From the NCBI GenBank assembly GCA_022801595.1, contig JAAWSO010000017.1, positions 1 to 32,507 of the forward strand: DNA of 32,507 nucleotides, in the 5' to 3' direction. The notes under the pieces are model-generated. The model was not told the DNA's origin, did no database searches, and saw nothing but the letters and a program-made list of their open reading frames with translations. This DNA comes from Clostridiales bacterium. GTDB lineage: Bacteria > Bacillota > Clostridia > Oscillospirales > Acutalibacteraceae. Both the position numbers and the translations under genes were made by a program. This document shows positions 1-8,734 of the stretch, one piece after another (position 1 is the first letter of the stretch; each line of letters opens with the position of its first letter).

Positions 1-94
1 GCTTCTCCAAAGACTTCGAAACCTTATTGTTGTTCAGGTTCAATTGACGTTGGGCATTGATTGCCATTGTGTTTGTTCTTACTACCATTCCCAT
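1..94 (-). CDS. hag: Flagellin, N-terminal fragment (cut by window edge)
   Basis: Structural subunit of the flagellar filament, exported by the flagellar type III apparatus. Only the first 31 codons are present. The peptide begins MGMVVRTNTMAINAQRQLN, with the conserved flagellin N-terminal pattern (hydrophobic residues, then N-x-x-A-x-x-A/Q-x-x-L-N) that forms the D0 coiled coil. The ATG at 94 is chosen because a GGAGG (103-107) lies 8 nt upstream; the next in-frame ATG at 88 would be too far. csrA lies directly upstream on the same strand, the arrangement known from Bacillus, where CsrA represses flagellin translation. The rest of the gene lies outside the window, so copy length and variable domain cannot be judged. 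Confidence 0.9.
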   Translation of the reverse strand, partial: MGMVVRTNTMAINAQRQLNLNNNKVSKSLEK

Positions 95-117
95 AGTAAA
101 TACCTCCGTGTTTTGCC

Positions 118-136
118 GGGCGGATCCTTTCCGCCC
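118..136 (-). promoter_or_regulatory. Flagellin 5' leader hairpin with GGA loop, probable CsrA site
   Basis: On the minus strand the leader contains GGGCGGA-AAGGA-TCCGCCC: a perfect 7-bp stem (136-130 with 124-118) and a 5-nt loop holding GGA. A GGA in a hairpin loop is the known high-affinity CsrA target. A second GGA lies in the flagellin Shine-Dalgarno (CGGAGG, 103-108) and a third at codon 2. Two GGA sites, one in the SD and one in an upstream hairpin, is the layout known from Bacillus subtilis hag. The stem is seen in the sequence; the CsrA role is inferred from it and from csrA next door. Confidence 0.6.
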
Positions 137-161
137 ATCGGCATATGTTTGAATTTTTTGT
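135..161 (-). promoter_or_regulatory. Possible flagellar sigma (SigD/FliA) promoter for flagellin
   Basis: Minus strand TACA (161-158 region), about 16 nt, then GCCGATGG (142-135). The family consensus is TAAA-N15-GCCGATAT, so the -10 is good and the -35 imperfect. If used, the transcript would start near 128 and would lack the 5' arm of the GGA hairpin, so this promoter and the hairpin cannot both serve the same mRNA. Confidence 0.35.
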
Positions 162-224
162 ATATTTTCATACCAAATAGTAAGGTGCGCGCATTCCCTC
201 ATCCATAGGTATAAAAATCAAAAA

Positions 225-416
225 TTAGCTGTCGAGATAAGCGAATTTCGCTTCCCGCTCTTTTTGCCGCTCATCCACTTCTCCTCGGACAATTTTCACT
301 TCCTTAGGAGCGTCGATGGCAACCTTAAAATCCGCACCTTTTCCTTTCATGAACTTGATGGTGATATTCTCATTGATGATGATCGTATCTCCCAGATTCC
401 TTCCTAACACAAGCAT
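225..416 (-). CDS. csrA: Carbon storage regulator CsrA
   Basis: RNA-binding post-transcriptional regulator that binds GGA-containing leaders, usually blocking translation; in motile Firmicutes its main target is the flagellin mRNA and its antagonist is FliW. The 63-residue protein starts MLVLGRNLGDTIIINENI, matching the CsrA beta-strand start, and keeps the A-P-x-x-V-x-x-x-R core (residues about 38-47) with the RNA-binding Arg. Normal CsrA length is 60-75 residues. The reading frame is open upstream to 482, but the ATG at 416 has AGGAGG at 425-430 with 8-nt spacing, so the longer form is rejected. It lies 130 nt upstream of the flagellin gene on the same strand. No fliW is present next to it. 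The position usually held by Glu after the conserved Arg is Gly here. Confidence 0.93.
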   Translation of the reverse strand: MLVLGRNLGDTIIINENITIKFMKGKGADFKVAIDAPKEVKIVRGEVDERQKEREAKFAYLDS

Positions 417-448
417 GACCCAAACCTCCTTGTCTCTCCATGAAACTA

Positions 449-476
449 TGTGCAAAAAACCGTAATTTTTTGCACA
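449..476. repeat. Perfect 11-bp inverted repeat in the csrA leader
   Basis: Arms TGTGCAAAAAA (449-459) and TTTTTTGCACA (466-476) around a 6-nt loop. It lies 33 nt upstream of the csrA start. No T-run follows it on the minus strand, so it is not an ordinary terminator; a leader hairpin or protein-binding dyad is possible. The stretch from 477 to 741 is very AT-rich and I see no gene in it. Confidence 0.6.
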
Positions 477-741
477 ATTCATTTTTTGTCGACTTATCTT
501 TTAGTTTTATCTAATTTTTATGAATTATTAGAAGGTTAAAAAGAAATCATGGAAATAAAAACAATTTAATTTGATAAAAACAACAATTATTTGTGATTTT
601 GCACGATTGATATTTTGAAAAACAAGAACGATAACATGAGTAGAAGATAGAGAAGTTCTATTTTCCCGTGTCCATTTAACCACGCTTTTTAAGACATTTT
701 TCTTTCTTCCGGCATATGAAATCTGAACAAAGAAAGATTCC

Positions 742-804
742 AATAAAAATAACAACAGCCTCTTGTATTCCTTTAGAAAACAAAAGGCTGTTGTTATTTT
801 TATT
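742..804 (-). terminator. Intrinsic terminator after addA
   Basis: A perfect 20-bp inverted repeat (742-761 and 785-804) with a 23-nt loop; on the minus strand the 3' arm ends in a T-rich ATTTTTATT. The 5' arm overlaps the addA stop codon (802-800). It is long enough to work on both strands. Confidence 0.75.
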
Positions 805-3800
805 GTGGCTTTCGAATTTCTTGATTCCAGTGAAAGGAATAGAGCAAATATTCTTTCACTGGCTTTCCCGTACATTGCTCCATGGCCATGGCATATAGCT
901 CCAACTGCTTGTGATACCGCTGCCATAGCTCCTCTGGGTGGGCAGAGCGGTCACTTTTGTAATCAACGATTACCAGCTCTCCCGCTTCCTCAAACATACA
1001 ATCCACCGCCCCCTGCAAAATCACCGGCTGATTTGCAAGGAAAGGATCTTCCTCGCTGTCTGGCGTCACCTGGACAGCCGGAATCTCCACGGTAAAGCGG
1101 TATTCCCGAACCAAATAGGAGGAAGCCAACATCCGCCTGGCAATCGGGCTTTGGAAAAACTGCCCAACCTGTTTGCGGTTTACCGCGTCCGCCTGCTCTT
1201 TGGTCAGGAACCCCTGCGCTTGCAGACGATCCAGTTCCGCCTGGGGATTTTCCGCAGCAGCCGCATAATTGGCAAACTGCAAAAAACTGTGGAAGGCGAT
1301 TCCTCGTTCCGCTGGGGTCAGCCCCTTGGAATACAAAAAAGAGGGACGGGGCAGCAAGCTTTCCCCAGGATGGGCCGATTCCTCCTGTTTTGTCAACGCA
1401 GAAGCCGTCACCTTAGCCGGCACCCCCCGCAGTTTTTCATAAGGATAGCGATACTCCACCTGCCTGCGCAGGGTCTGCAAAAGGGAAAGATCCGCCTGGG
1501 CTGGCTCTTCTTTGCGGACCTCTTGGACTTCCTCGACCGCAGGAGGAAGCAGAATCCGAATATCCCAAGGGGTGTATCCCTTGCGCTGGACCATCTCGTC
1601 GGTCACGCCTGCCAGCTCCCGCAGCTTCTGCCCGTCGGGATGACGCATCCCGCACATCATCAGCCAATCCGACATCCGGGACACCTGAGTGACCAAATGG
1701 GGGTCAATCCGTTCCGTTTCCGTCAGCGGAGCGCCCAAAACTGCCAACCGCTTTTCCAAATTCTTTACCGTCGCAACAAAGATCAATTTTTCCCTGGCGC
1801 GAGTCGCGGCCACATATAAAATCCTTAGTTCTTCCGACACGGTTTCCCGATCCTCTTCTAATGCAATGGCCTTTCGAGGCAGGGTGTTGTACCGGTAAAA
1901 GCCCTCGTTATTCCAAAGCTTCATACCCACTCCCAGACGGGGATGAAACAGCGTGTCCGCTTTTCGACTATTGATTTCCCGGTCGCATCCCGCTATGATG
2001 CACACCGGAAATTCCAATCCTTTCGAACGGTGAATACTCATCACCTGAACCACATTGTCCGATTCCGTGCAAACCGCTGCGGAAGGAAGATCAAAGTTCT
2101 TTTCCTGCAAGCGATCCAAAAATTGGATAAACCGGGAAATCCCGTGGTACCCAAAGGATTCGTATTTTCGGGCGTAATCCAGCAAAAGCTGTAGGTTTGC
2201 CAACCGCCGTTTTCCGTCATCCATCGCCTGCACCATATTCCGGTACCCGCTTTTTTCGTAAATCCGCTCCAGCATACGATCCGACGGAACGGTAGCCGCT
2301 ACCATCCGATATTCGTCTAAGTCCTTGAGAACCAACCTGGCCCGTGGATCACCTGCTTCCGCATATTGTACCAAGGCCAGATACAACGGCAGCGTCCGGC
2401 CTTCCAAACGGATATCCGCCATATCGTCGGCAGTAAATCCATAAACCGGGCTCATCAAAACCGCCAGCAGTGGAATGTCTTGAATTGGATTATCAATGAC
2501 CCGAAGAAACGAAAGCATCACCGCAATCTCACTGGTCTCAAAAAATCCTGGGGAAACATCCGACTGGGCTGGAATTCCGTGCCGCTGCAATTCCTTGGCG
2601 TACTCGGCGGCGTATCGGTTTGCGCTGCGTAACAGAATACAAAAATCCCCATAACGCGCCGGACGCTGCCCAGTACGATCCGTTACCTGAAACCCTTCCT
2701 CCATCATAGAAGCGATTACCGTGCTGATATGCCGGGCTTCCAAAACCGCCATGGCTTCTTCGGAAGCCTCTTCCTCAATTTCCTGATCGGGCCGCAGCAA
2801 ATCCAAGCGGGTTTCGCACCCTTCCTGGGGGAAATATTCGGCGCCGGCCACCAGCTCCTCCTGGCCTTGATAAGCCACATCCCCAGCCTGCTCCGACATA
2901 AGCTGGCGAAACAGAAAGTTAACCGAATCCACCACGGTTTTACGGGAACGGAAATTCCGATCCAGCATCAAAGAGGCCGGATACTGATTTTTTTTTCGGG
3001 AATAGGCAGGAAAAGCATTGCGCCGCTCCAAAAACAGCTTGGGCATGGCCTGGCGAAAGCCATAAATACTTTGTTTCACATCGCCTACCATAAACAAGTT
3101 CCGCTCTTCCTTGGAAATGGCCCGGAACAGTAGGTCCTGCGTTTCGTTGATATCCTGACATTCATCCACCATCACCTCGTCAAACTGCTTAGAGAGCTGG
3201 ATAGCATCCTCCGTACGGCGAATCCCCTCTTCCGTTTCCTCCATCAGCAACCGCAGCGCCCAATGCTCCAGGTCGTTAAAGTCCGCCGCTTTCCGCTGTG
3301 ATTTCAATGCATCCAACGCATCAGAAAACCGTAGGGTTAAGTCAAACAACGTATGAATCAGTGGAGCCAATCGCCGCAGCTCAGACCGGCATTCCGCCTC
3401 CGGCAGCGCAAAAAAATTCCTAAGCTTTTCCATTGCCTCCTTGGCCGTTTTCCGAAAGCTGGAAATTTGCTGTTGCAACGGATCATCTTTGTAACCCCGG
3501 GGCGTAGGCATTCGTATGTAAGTGATCGACGACAGAGCCTGAGCCGTCCGGTCCCAGTCCCCGCTTTTCAACGCTTCCTGCAAATGCTGATAGCCAGCCA
3601 GTTCCCCGGAAAACATTTCCGTATAGGCCTTTTTCAGCTTATCATCCTGTATCAACAGATCCAAAGCATGCTCCGTCAGACCGATGGCATAGGATGCCAT
3701 CCCCACGGCATAGTCCAGGATCACTTGTCCCCAAGGCGTCTGCCCAATGGGCATATCCGCTCGGTAAGCCTGCTCCTGCTCCTCCATCCACCGCTTGGGA

Positions 3801-4363
3801 AACGGATGGGTGCGCAGGAAATCGTATAGGCGATCAATCAACCCCATCAAACGCTGGTCATTTCGCTCCGCACAAAACCCTTCCAAAAAGGCCTGAAAAT
3901 CCGGGCTTGCCTGCGCATAAGCTTGTTCCAGTACCTGGGCCATCGCTTGTTCCCGCAGCAATTTCCATTCATGCTCTTCCAGGATACGGAAGTCCGGGGA
4001 AATATTCAGCTTATAAAAATTCTCCCGAACCAAATCACTGCAAAAACTGTGGATGGTGCTGATATTGGCCCGCTGAAGCAGCATTTGTTGCCGCTGAAGC
4101 TGCCTATCGCTGGGATTCTTCTCCAGCAATTCCGCCAGCCGCTCCCCAATCCGTTCCTTCATCTCGGCGGCGGCGGCATTGGTAAATGTCACCACCAACA
4201 ACCGATCCGCATCACTGGGAGACACTGGGTCGGTCAGCCGTTCGATGACCCGCTGCACCAAAACTGCGGTTTTTCCAGAACCAGCCGCCGCAGACACAAA
4301 CAGCGTTCCCTGCCGGGCATCAATGGCATCGCGCTGATTTTCCGTCCAGCTTCGTTCACTCAT
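800..4363 (-). CDS. addA: AddA, ATP-dependent helicase/nuclease subunit A
   Basis: Subunit of the AddAB enzyme, the Firmicute counterpart of RecBCD, which processes double-strand breaks for RecA loading. The 1187-residue length is close to Bacillus AddA (about 1230). Seen: Walker A AAAGSGKT at 25-32, a superfamily 1 motif II written VDECQD, motif VI LYVAATRAREKL, and a RecB-type nuclease near the end with D1121, and VDYKSD holding D1134 and K1136. The start ATG overlaps the addB stop as ATGA (4363-4360), indicating translational coupling. AddA carries the only ATP-driven motor of the complex and the nuclease for the 3' strand in the known enzyme. The Cys in the DExx box (usually DEFQD/DEYQD) is a small oddity. 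Confidence 0.97.
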   Translation of the reverse strand: MSERSWTENQRDAIDARQGTLFVSAAAGSGKTAVLVQRVIERLTDPVSPSDADRLLVVTFTNAAAAEMKERIGERLAELLEKNPSDRQLQRQQMLLQRANISTIHSFCSDLVRENFYKLNISPDFRILEEHEWKLLREQAMAQVLEQAYAQASPDFQAFLEGFCAERNDQRLMGLIDRLYDFLRTHPFPKRWMEEQEQAYRADMPIGQTPWGQVILDYAVGMASYAIGLTEHALDLLIQDDKLKKAYTEMFSGELAGYQHLQEALKSGDWDRTAQALSSITYIRMPTPRGYKDDPLQQQISSFRKTAKEAMEKLRNFFALPEAECRSELRRLAPLIHTLFDLTLRFSDALDALKSQRKAADFNDLEHWALRLLMEETEEGIRRTEDAIQLSKQFDEVMVDECQDINETQDLLFRAISKEERNLFMVGDVKQSIYGFRQAMPKLFLERRNAFPAYSRKKNQYPASLMLDRNFRSRKTVVDSVNFLFRQLMSEQAGDVAYQGQEELVAGAEYFPQEGCETRLDLLRPDQEIEEEASEEAMAVLEARHISTVIASMMEEGFQVTDRTGQRPARYGDFCILLRSANRYAAEYAKELQRHGIPAQSDVSPGFFETSEIAVMLSFLRVIDNPIQDIPLLAVLMSPVYGFTADDMADIRLEGRTLPLYLALVQYAEAGDPRARLVLKDLDEYRMVAATVPSDRMLERIYEKSGYRNMVQAMDDGKRRLANLQLLLDYARKYESFGYHGISRFIQFLDRLQEKNFDLPSAAVCTESDNVVQVMSIHRSKGLEFPVCIIAGCDREINSRKADTLFHPRLGVGMKLWNNEGFYRYNTLPRKAIALEEDRETVSEELRILYVAATRAREKLIFVATVKNLEKRLAVLGAPLTETERIDPHLVTQVSRMSDWLMMCGMRHPDGQKLRELAGVTDEMVQRKGYTPWDIRILLPPAVEEVQEVRKEEPAQADLSLLQTLRRQVEYRYPYEKLRGVPAKVTASALTKQEESAHPGESLLPRPSFLYSKGLTPAERGIAFHSFLQFANYAAAAENPQAELDRLQAQGFLTKEQADAVNRKQVGQFFQSPIARRMLASSYLVREYRFTVEIPAVQVTPDSEEDPFLANQPVILQGAVDCMFEEAGELVIVDYKSDRSAHPEELWQRYHKQLELYAMAMEQCTGKPVKEYLLYSFHWNQEIRKPQ

Positions 4364-7300
4364 TGGACTTCCTCCTTTTGCTCGGCTTCCATTTTTCGGA
4401 GCACCGTTTCCTTCTCCTTACTCTTGGGATAGCGGATTTCCATTCGCCCGCCGTCGGCTTCCTCATGCCCGCATACGGGAAAATAAGGGCAATAGGCGCA
4501 AGCGTCGTAATCCCCCTTGAGGGGGTTCGGCGGGATATTGCCGGCCTTCAGATTGGCGGCCATTTTGACAATCAAATCCTTCACATAACACAGCACCCCT
4601 TGCATTTGTCCGCCGCTGATCACCGAGCTGGCGCTGGAATAAGAGCCGTCCTTTTTTTGGGAAGCCGGGATATACCGGCCTTGTCCTCCGCTTTCCATTG
4701 CCTCCAGCAAAGAAATCTGGTCGATCAACAGCCCGTTCATCCGAAGCTCGTCCGAAGCTTTTTTCTCCACCTTTTCCCTGCTCTCCCCATCCAGCGCAGA
4801 CACAGAAGGCCGCACCGCCGGCATATATAAAATCCCTGCTGGCGCTAACTCTCCCTGTTCCACAATCGCCGCCAAATAAATCAGCATCTGTAGATTCAGC
4901 CCGTATAGAACATCCGACAGCCGGAATTCCTTTTTCCCAGTTTTATAGTCCACAATCCGCACGTAAGTCTTTCCATTTTCCTCAAACGTGTCCACCCGAT
5001 CAATTACACCGTCTACCACCACTTGCCCGCCGTCGGGCAGTGGCACCTTGAACGGCGGAAAATCCCCGCCCCGTCTCAAAGACATCTCGTAGCCTTTTGG
5101 GAGGAATTTGCTTTGATTCAGCTCCTCGGCAATCCGGGCGATAACCACCTGTGCGGAATCCGCCATGCGTCCAAGAAGAGAACGAAACCAGGGAGTCTGC
5201 TCCTGAATTCCTCCCATTTTCTGATCCACGTATTGTTCCATACACGTCTGGATGTTCCTCTGCATCACGTCCCGTTCCATCCGGGAAAGCCGGTCATGAC
5301 CATATTCCCCAAACATCCGCTCCAGCAAATGATGCATCAAGCTGCCGTATTCCAGTGCGTCCAACACGGCGGGACGGCGCTCCTGTGCGCCCAACCCGTA
5401 GCGGCAGAAATACTGAAACCGGCAAAGATGATACTGCTCAATTTGAGTGGCGGATGCATGGAACCGAACGCCAAATAGCGCATTGGACTTCTCAGGGTCA
5501 ACGAAAGTCACCAGAGCCTTTTGGCAAGCCCGATCCAATGCGGACAGCGGAGGCGCAAACTCTGGCCTCTGGACAAATAATGCTTTCAGTGCAGATGTCA
5601 GGGGAGAATTGTTCCGATACTCTCGAGCCAGCAGCTCAAACGCCGCCTCCCAGCTATTGGCAAAAAATTCTTTGGGAAGACAGCGAGACGACTGCTCCGA
5701 AACCTGCGGCAAAATCATACGAATTTCCCTTACCAAAACCGAGGGAATCTTGGTGGCACCATTGACATTTGAGGTATGCCAACTGACATAGAGCCGCTGA
5801 GAAGGGGCTGTCAAGGCCGTATATGCCAAAAAACGCTCCTCTAGGGCCACATCTTCCAAGGTGGAAGCCAAGGGCAGTCCCAGCTCTATCATCGCATGGC
5901 GCTCCCGGTCACAAAATGCGCCGCCTCCACACGGCGCCGCGGGAAACTCCCCCTCAATCGCTCCAAACACAAAAACCACTTTCGGCTCATCAGGGCGCAT
6001 CCGGCCGGCCTCTCCCACACGAATTTCGTCCAGCCCCTGGGGAATCGTAGAAAGATCCCCGGCAATCATCACCAGGCGAAGAAACTCGGCAAACCGCTGC
6101 GGCGGCAAAATCTTATTGCGAAGCACAGCGGCGATTTGATCCAGCATGGCCATAAGGATTTCCCACAAGCGAAGCTGTTCTTCCGCAGCCGCCATTTGTC
6201 CGCATTGCTTCAGTCGCTCACATAAAGCAAGAAGACACGCGTCCGCCTGGATTTCCAGAAGCAGCTCATAAATCGCGCGGGAAATTTCCTCCCCAGTTTG
6301 ATCCGTCACCCCATAAGAGAATTTCTCCAATGGCGCAATCACCTTCTGCCGCAAGGCGTTGAGCTGCTCCAGCGCAGCACGATCCTCTTCGGTAAATTCC
6401 TCCTCAAATCCTCTGGGGTGACGCGTCCAAGGAGCCCGCCATTCGTTTCCAGAAAGATTCCACAGATAGCTGTAATTTTCCATCAAGGAAATTTCATAGG
6501 AAGACAACCCGCAAACCAAGCCGGTTTTTAAGTAAATGAACACATCGTCGGAAGCAAAGGCGGAGCGCACGATCTGGAAGGCAGAAAGAACCAGCCGCAT
6601 CAAAGGGTCTGCATCAATCTTTTTGGGATTGTCCATAAAAAAAGGAATCTGATACTGGGTCAATGCCATATCCAAATCATTACGGGATGCCTCCAAAGAG
6701 CGGGTAATTACCGCAAAATCCTGGTACCGATACCCTTGCTCCATCACCAGTCTTCGGATCGTGGAAGCGATAAAAGTCGCTTCTTCATAGGGACTGGACG
6801 CAGCAAAGAGCGTCACCTCGGCGGCAGAGCCGGAGAAGGGGGATTTTTTGGTGCAAAACAACTGCTGTTCCAAATGCGCCATGGCTTTCCCAGTAAATCG
6901 TTTTCCCGGCTCCAAATATACCGGCGATCCAACGGCAATATGATTTTCCCGCGCCAGGCGTTTAATTTGATTGGCCGTCTTATGAACCTGAGCGAACAAG
7001 CCCATCCCATGCTCCGGGTCATCCAAAGCATCCATACACAAGGACACATGGACCTCCTCGCTTTGGATCAGCATCAGCTCCAGCAGATCCAGCTCCTGAT
7101 TCGTAAATCCCTTGAAAGAATCTAAAAAGATCACCGTTTCCTGAAAGGCCTGATGCGCCAAAATCACGTCCTTCACCCTTACTAAATCGTCCAACGGATC
7201 CAAAAAGCTCTGCTCCACCAACGCGTCGTATACCGATAAAATTAGGGTAATATCTTGGATTTTTGCCCGCAGAGTCACATCCTCCACCTGCTTGCCCACC

Positions 7301-7722
7301 TGTCCAAACTGCTCGGGTGAAATAGCGCACAGCTTTAACTCCGTGGATACGGAAAGCATCATGGAAACTAACTCCGCCGTCTGGGTATAGCCGTGATAAA
7401 CCTGCAACTGATCCTCAACCTGCTCCAAGGCCAAGCTCATCAGAATCCCCCGCCCTCCATCGTCCAGCCGTTTCCCCGAACGGTTTCCATACCGCTGGAA
7501 CATCACCTCAGCCAGCCTCCGAAAACTGAGAATCTCCACCTGTTGAACATCCTTCGGCCCCAGTAGCCGCAGCATGGCCCGCTCGGTTTCAAACGAATAT
7601 TGTTCCGGAATCAGCAAAATTAACCGGCTGGTGAACTGCGGATCTTTGGCTAATTGACAAATTTTTTCCCGAACAAAATGAGTTTTTCCGCTACCGGCAC
7701 GGCCCAGGATAAAATCAAGCAT
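4360..7722 (-). CDS. addB: AddB, helicase-nuclease subunit B
   Basis: Partner of AddA in double-strand break repair; in the known enzyme it recognises Chi and cuts the 5' strand. The 1120-residue protein opens with MLDFILGRAGSGKTHFV, a Walker A motif at 7-14 typical of AddB. The C-terminal third has the RecB-type nuclease (IVDYKTGKKEF) flanked by four cysteines in the pattern C-x-n-C-x2-C-x5-C (YHLCRFQYFC upstream, CAYCPYFPVCG downstream), the iron-sulfur staple that holds the nuclease domain. The start at 7722 has an AAAGGA site 9 nt upstream. It is first in the addB-addA operon and lies downstream of the spoIIR terminator. Confidence 0.97.
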   Translation of the reverse strand: MLDFILGRAGSGKTHFVREKICQLAKDPQFTSRLILLIPEQYSFETERAMLRLLGPKDVQQVEILSFRRLAEVMFQRYGNRSGKRLDDGGRGILMSLALEQVEDQLQVYHGYTQTAELVSMMLSVSTELKLCAISPEQFGQVGKQVEDVTLRAKIQDITLILSVYDALVEQSFLDPLDDLVRVKDVILAHQAFQETVIFLDSFKGFTNQELDLLELMLIQSEEVHVSLCMDALDDPEHGMGLFAQVHKTANQIKRLARENHIAVGSPVYLEPGKRFTGKAMAHLEQQLFCTKKSPFSGSAAEVTLFAASSPYEEATFIASTIRRLVMEQGYRYQDFAVITRSLEASRNDLDMALTQYQIPFFMDNPKKIDADPLMRLVLSAFQIVRSAFASDDVFIYLKTGLVCGLSSYEISLMENYSYLWNLSGNEWRAPWTRHPRGFEEEFTEEDRAALEQLNALRQKVIAPLEKFSYGVTDQTGEEISRAIYELLLEIQADACLLALCERLKQCGQMAAAEEQLRLWEILMAMLDQIAAVLRNKILPPQRFAEFLRLVMIAGDLSTIPQGLDEIRVGEAGRMRPDEPKVVFVFGAIEGEFPAAPCGGGAFCDRERHAMIELGLPLASTLEDVALEERFLAYTALTAPSQRLYVSWHTSNVNGATKIPSVLVREIRMILPQVSEQSSRCLPKEFFANSWEAAFELLAREYRNNSPLTSALKALFVQRPEFAPPLSALDRACQKALVTFVDPEKSNALFGVRFHASATQIEQYHLCRFQYFCRYGLGAQERRPAVLDALEYGSLMHHLLERMFGEYGHDRLSRMERDVMQRNIQTCMEQYVDQKMGGIQEQTPWFRSLLGRMADSAQVVIARIAEELNQSKFLPKGYEMSLRRGGDFPPFKVPLPDGGQVVVDGVIDRVDTFEENGKTYVRIVDYKTGKKEFRLSDVLYGLNLQMLIYLAAIVEQGELAPAGILYMPAVRPSVSALDGESREKVEKKASDELRMNGLLIDQISLLEAMESGGQGRYIPASQKKDGSYSSASSVISGGQMQGVLCYVKDLIVKMAANLKAGNIPPNPLKGDYDACAYCPYFPVCGHEEADGGRMEIRYPKSKEKETVLRKMEAEQKEEVQ

Positions 7723-7766
7723 ACCGTTTCGTCCTTTCTCTATTGTATGACAAAGCGTTTGTGTTT

Positions 7767-7775
7767 CTTATACCA
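7767..7775 (-). promoter_or_regulatory. Possible extended -10 promoter for addBA
   Basis: Minus strand TG-G-TATAAG, an extended -10, about 45 nt upstream of the addB start. No good -35 is seen at 17 nt. It is the best candidate in the 160-nt gap between the spoIIR terminator and addB, in which I see no gene. Confidence 0.35.
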
Positions 7776-7881
7776 CACCTGCGTTGAGCAAGTCGCGCAC
7801 GCTCCCTCGGGTCGCCAAATTGCATGGCAACCTATGCATCCAAATGCCCGCGCTGCAGGATCACTGTGGATATTGTACCAT

Positions 7882-7908
7882 AAAAAAAGGAGGACTGCAC
7901 GTCCTCCT
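7882..7908 (-). terminator. Intrinsic terminator after spoIIR
   Basis: On the minus strand AGGAGGAC-GTGCA-GTCCTCCT is followed at once by seven T residues (7888-7882). A perfect 8-bp GC-rich stem with a U-run, 32 nt past the spoIIR stop. Confidence 0.9.
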
Positions 7909-7939
7909 AGTTCCCATTTTTTCCCAAGCTTAACCCCAC

Positions 7940-8578
7940 TCATCCAAACCAGCTACGGATCTCCTCATACCATTCTACCACTTTAAATTTGACCTCATAG
8001 CCTTTCCCATGTTCCACCAAGTCCATTTCCTCTGGATTCAACACATCATCCATATTCACGGAACTGGCAGAAGGAACGCACAAAGAAGGAAACAGCACAC
8101 ACCACCAATTTTTCCCTTTTGCCTCCCCGATCTTGATCTGTAAAGCGTCGTAAGTGCCGGCCGGCAATGTGATAGCGTCATACTCCCGGGTATTAAAATG
8201 AACCTTTTCTAGGGAAACCTCCACTCCATAATCAAAGCCCTGCTCCCAGATCTCCTGCTGGGCAATGGCTTTCAGTTCGGGAAGCCTGTCCGCTATCTGA
8301 GCAATCGCTTCCTCTTTCCGCTGTGTTTCCGTAAACAAAGCAGCGCTTTCCTCCAAAATCCGATCCCTTACCTGAAGCTTAAGCGTTTGATCCTCTTGGG
8401 AGTCAGAGTTGGCCAAAATATGTAACCGCAGCACTTTTTCTGAAATTCGTTCACACTCGTTGGTCAGGGTTGCAAACCCAGTAAAAGAGCATAATACCGT
8501 CAATAAAAAGGAAACACATACTGCCAGCTGTAATGTTTTTTTCGCAAAAAAAGGAAGATAAAAAATTCGATGTTTCAT
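7940..8578 (-). CDS. spoIIR: Stage II sporulation protein R
   Basis: Secreted signalling protein made in the forespore under SigF; it triggers SpoIIGA to process pro-SigE in the mother cell. The 212-residue protein has an N-terminal signal/membrane segment (about residues 14-35, hydrophobic with QLAVCVSFLLTVL) followed by the typical SpoIIR core, including NECERISEKVLRLHILANSD and LKLQVRDRIL. The ATG at 8578 is chosen because an AGGGGGCG site lies about 8 nt upstream; a TTG at 8623 in the same frame lacks such support. It is a single-gene unit with its own terminator. I could not find a convincing SigF promoter in front of it. Confidence 0.94.
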   Translation of the reverse strand: MKHRIFYLPFFAKKTLQLAVCVSFLLTVLCSFTGFATLTNECERISEKVLRLHILANSDSQEDQTLKLQVRDRILEESAALFTETQRKEEAIAQIADRLPELKAIAQQEIWEQGFDYGVEVSLEKVHFNTREYDAITLPAGTYDALQIKIGEAKGKNWWCVLFPSLCVPSASSVNMDDVLNPEEMDLVEHGKGYEVKFKVVEWYEEIRSWFG

Positions 8579-8650
8579 GAAAGACGCCCCCTGTTTTTTC
8601 TCGTTGATGTAAGCATGGACCAATCTTATGAAATTTATTCACACCAAGGA

Positions 8651-8696
8651 TATTTTTTAAAAAAGAAAAATCCAGACGAGTTGCTGTCTGGATTTT
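8651..8696 (-). terminator. Intrinsic terminator
   Basis: Perfect 11-bp stem AAAATCCAGAC/GTCTGGATTTT (8667-8677 and 8686-8696) with an 8-nt loop; on the minus strand it runs into TTTTTCTTTTTT. It ends the decayed gene just upstream and insulates spoIIR. Confidence 0.85.
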
Positions 8697-8734
8697 CCTT
8701 CTCCTTGTTACACAGGCAAAGGGCCTTTGGGATA

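Noticed and set aside
528-926. Long minus-strand frame overlapping the 3' end of addA
   Set aside because: It runs through the AT-rich gap and the addA terminator, has no ribosome site and no family likeness.
7740-7943. 67-codon minus-strand frame between addB and spoIIR
   Set aside because: It contains the spoIIR terminator and has no support for translation.
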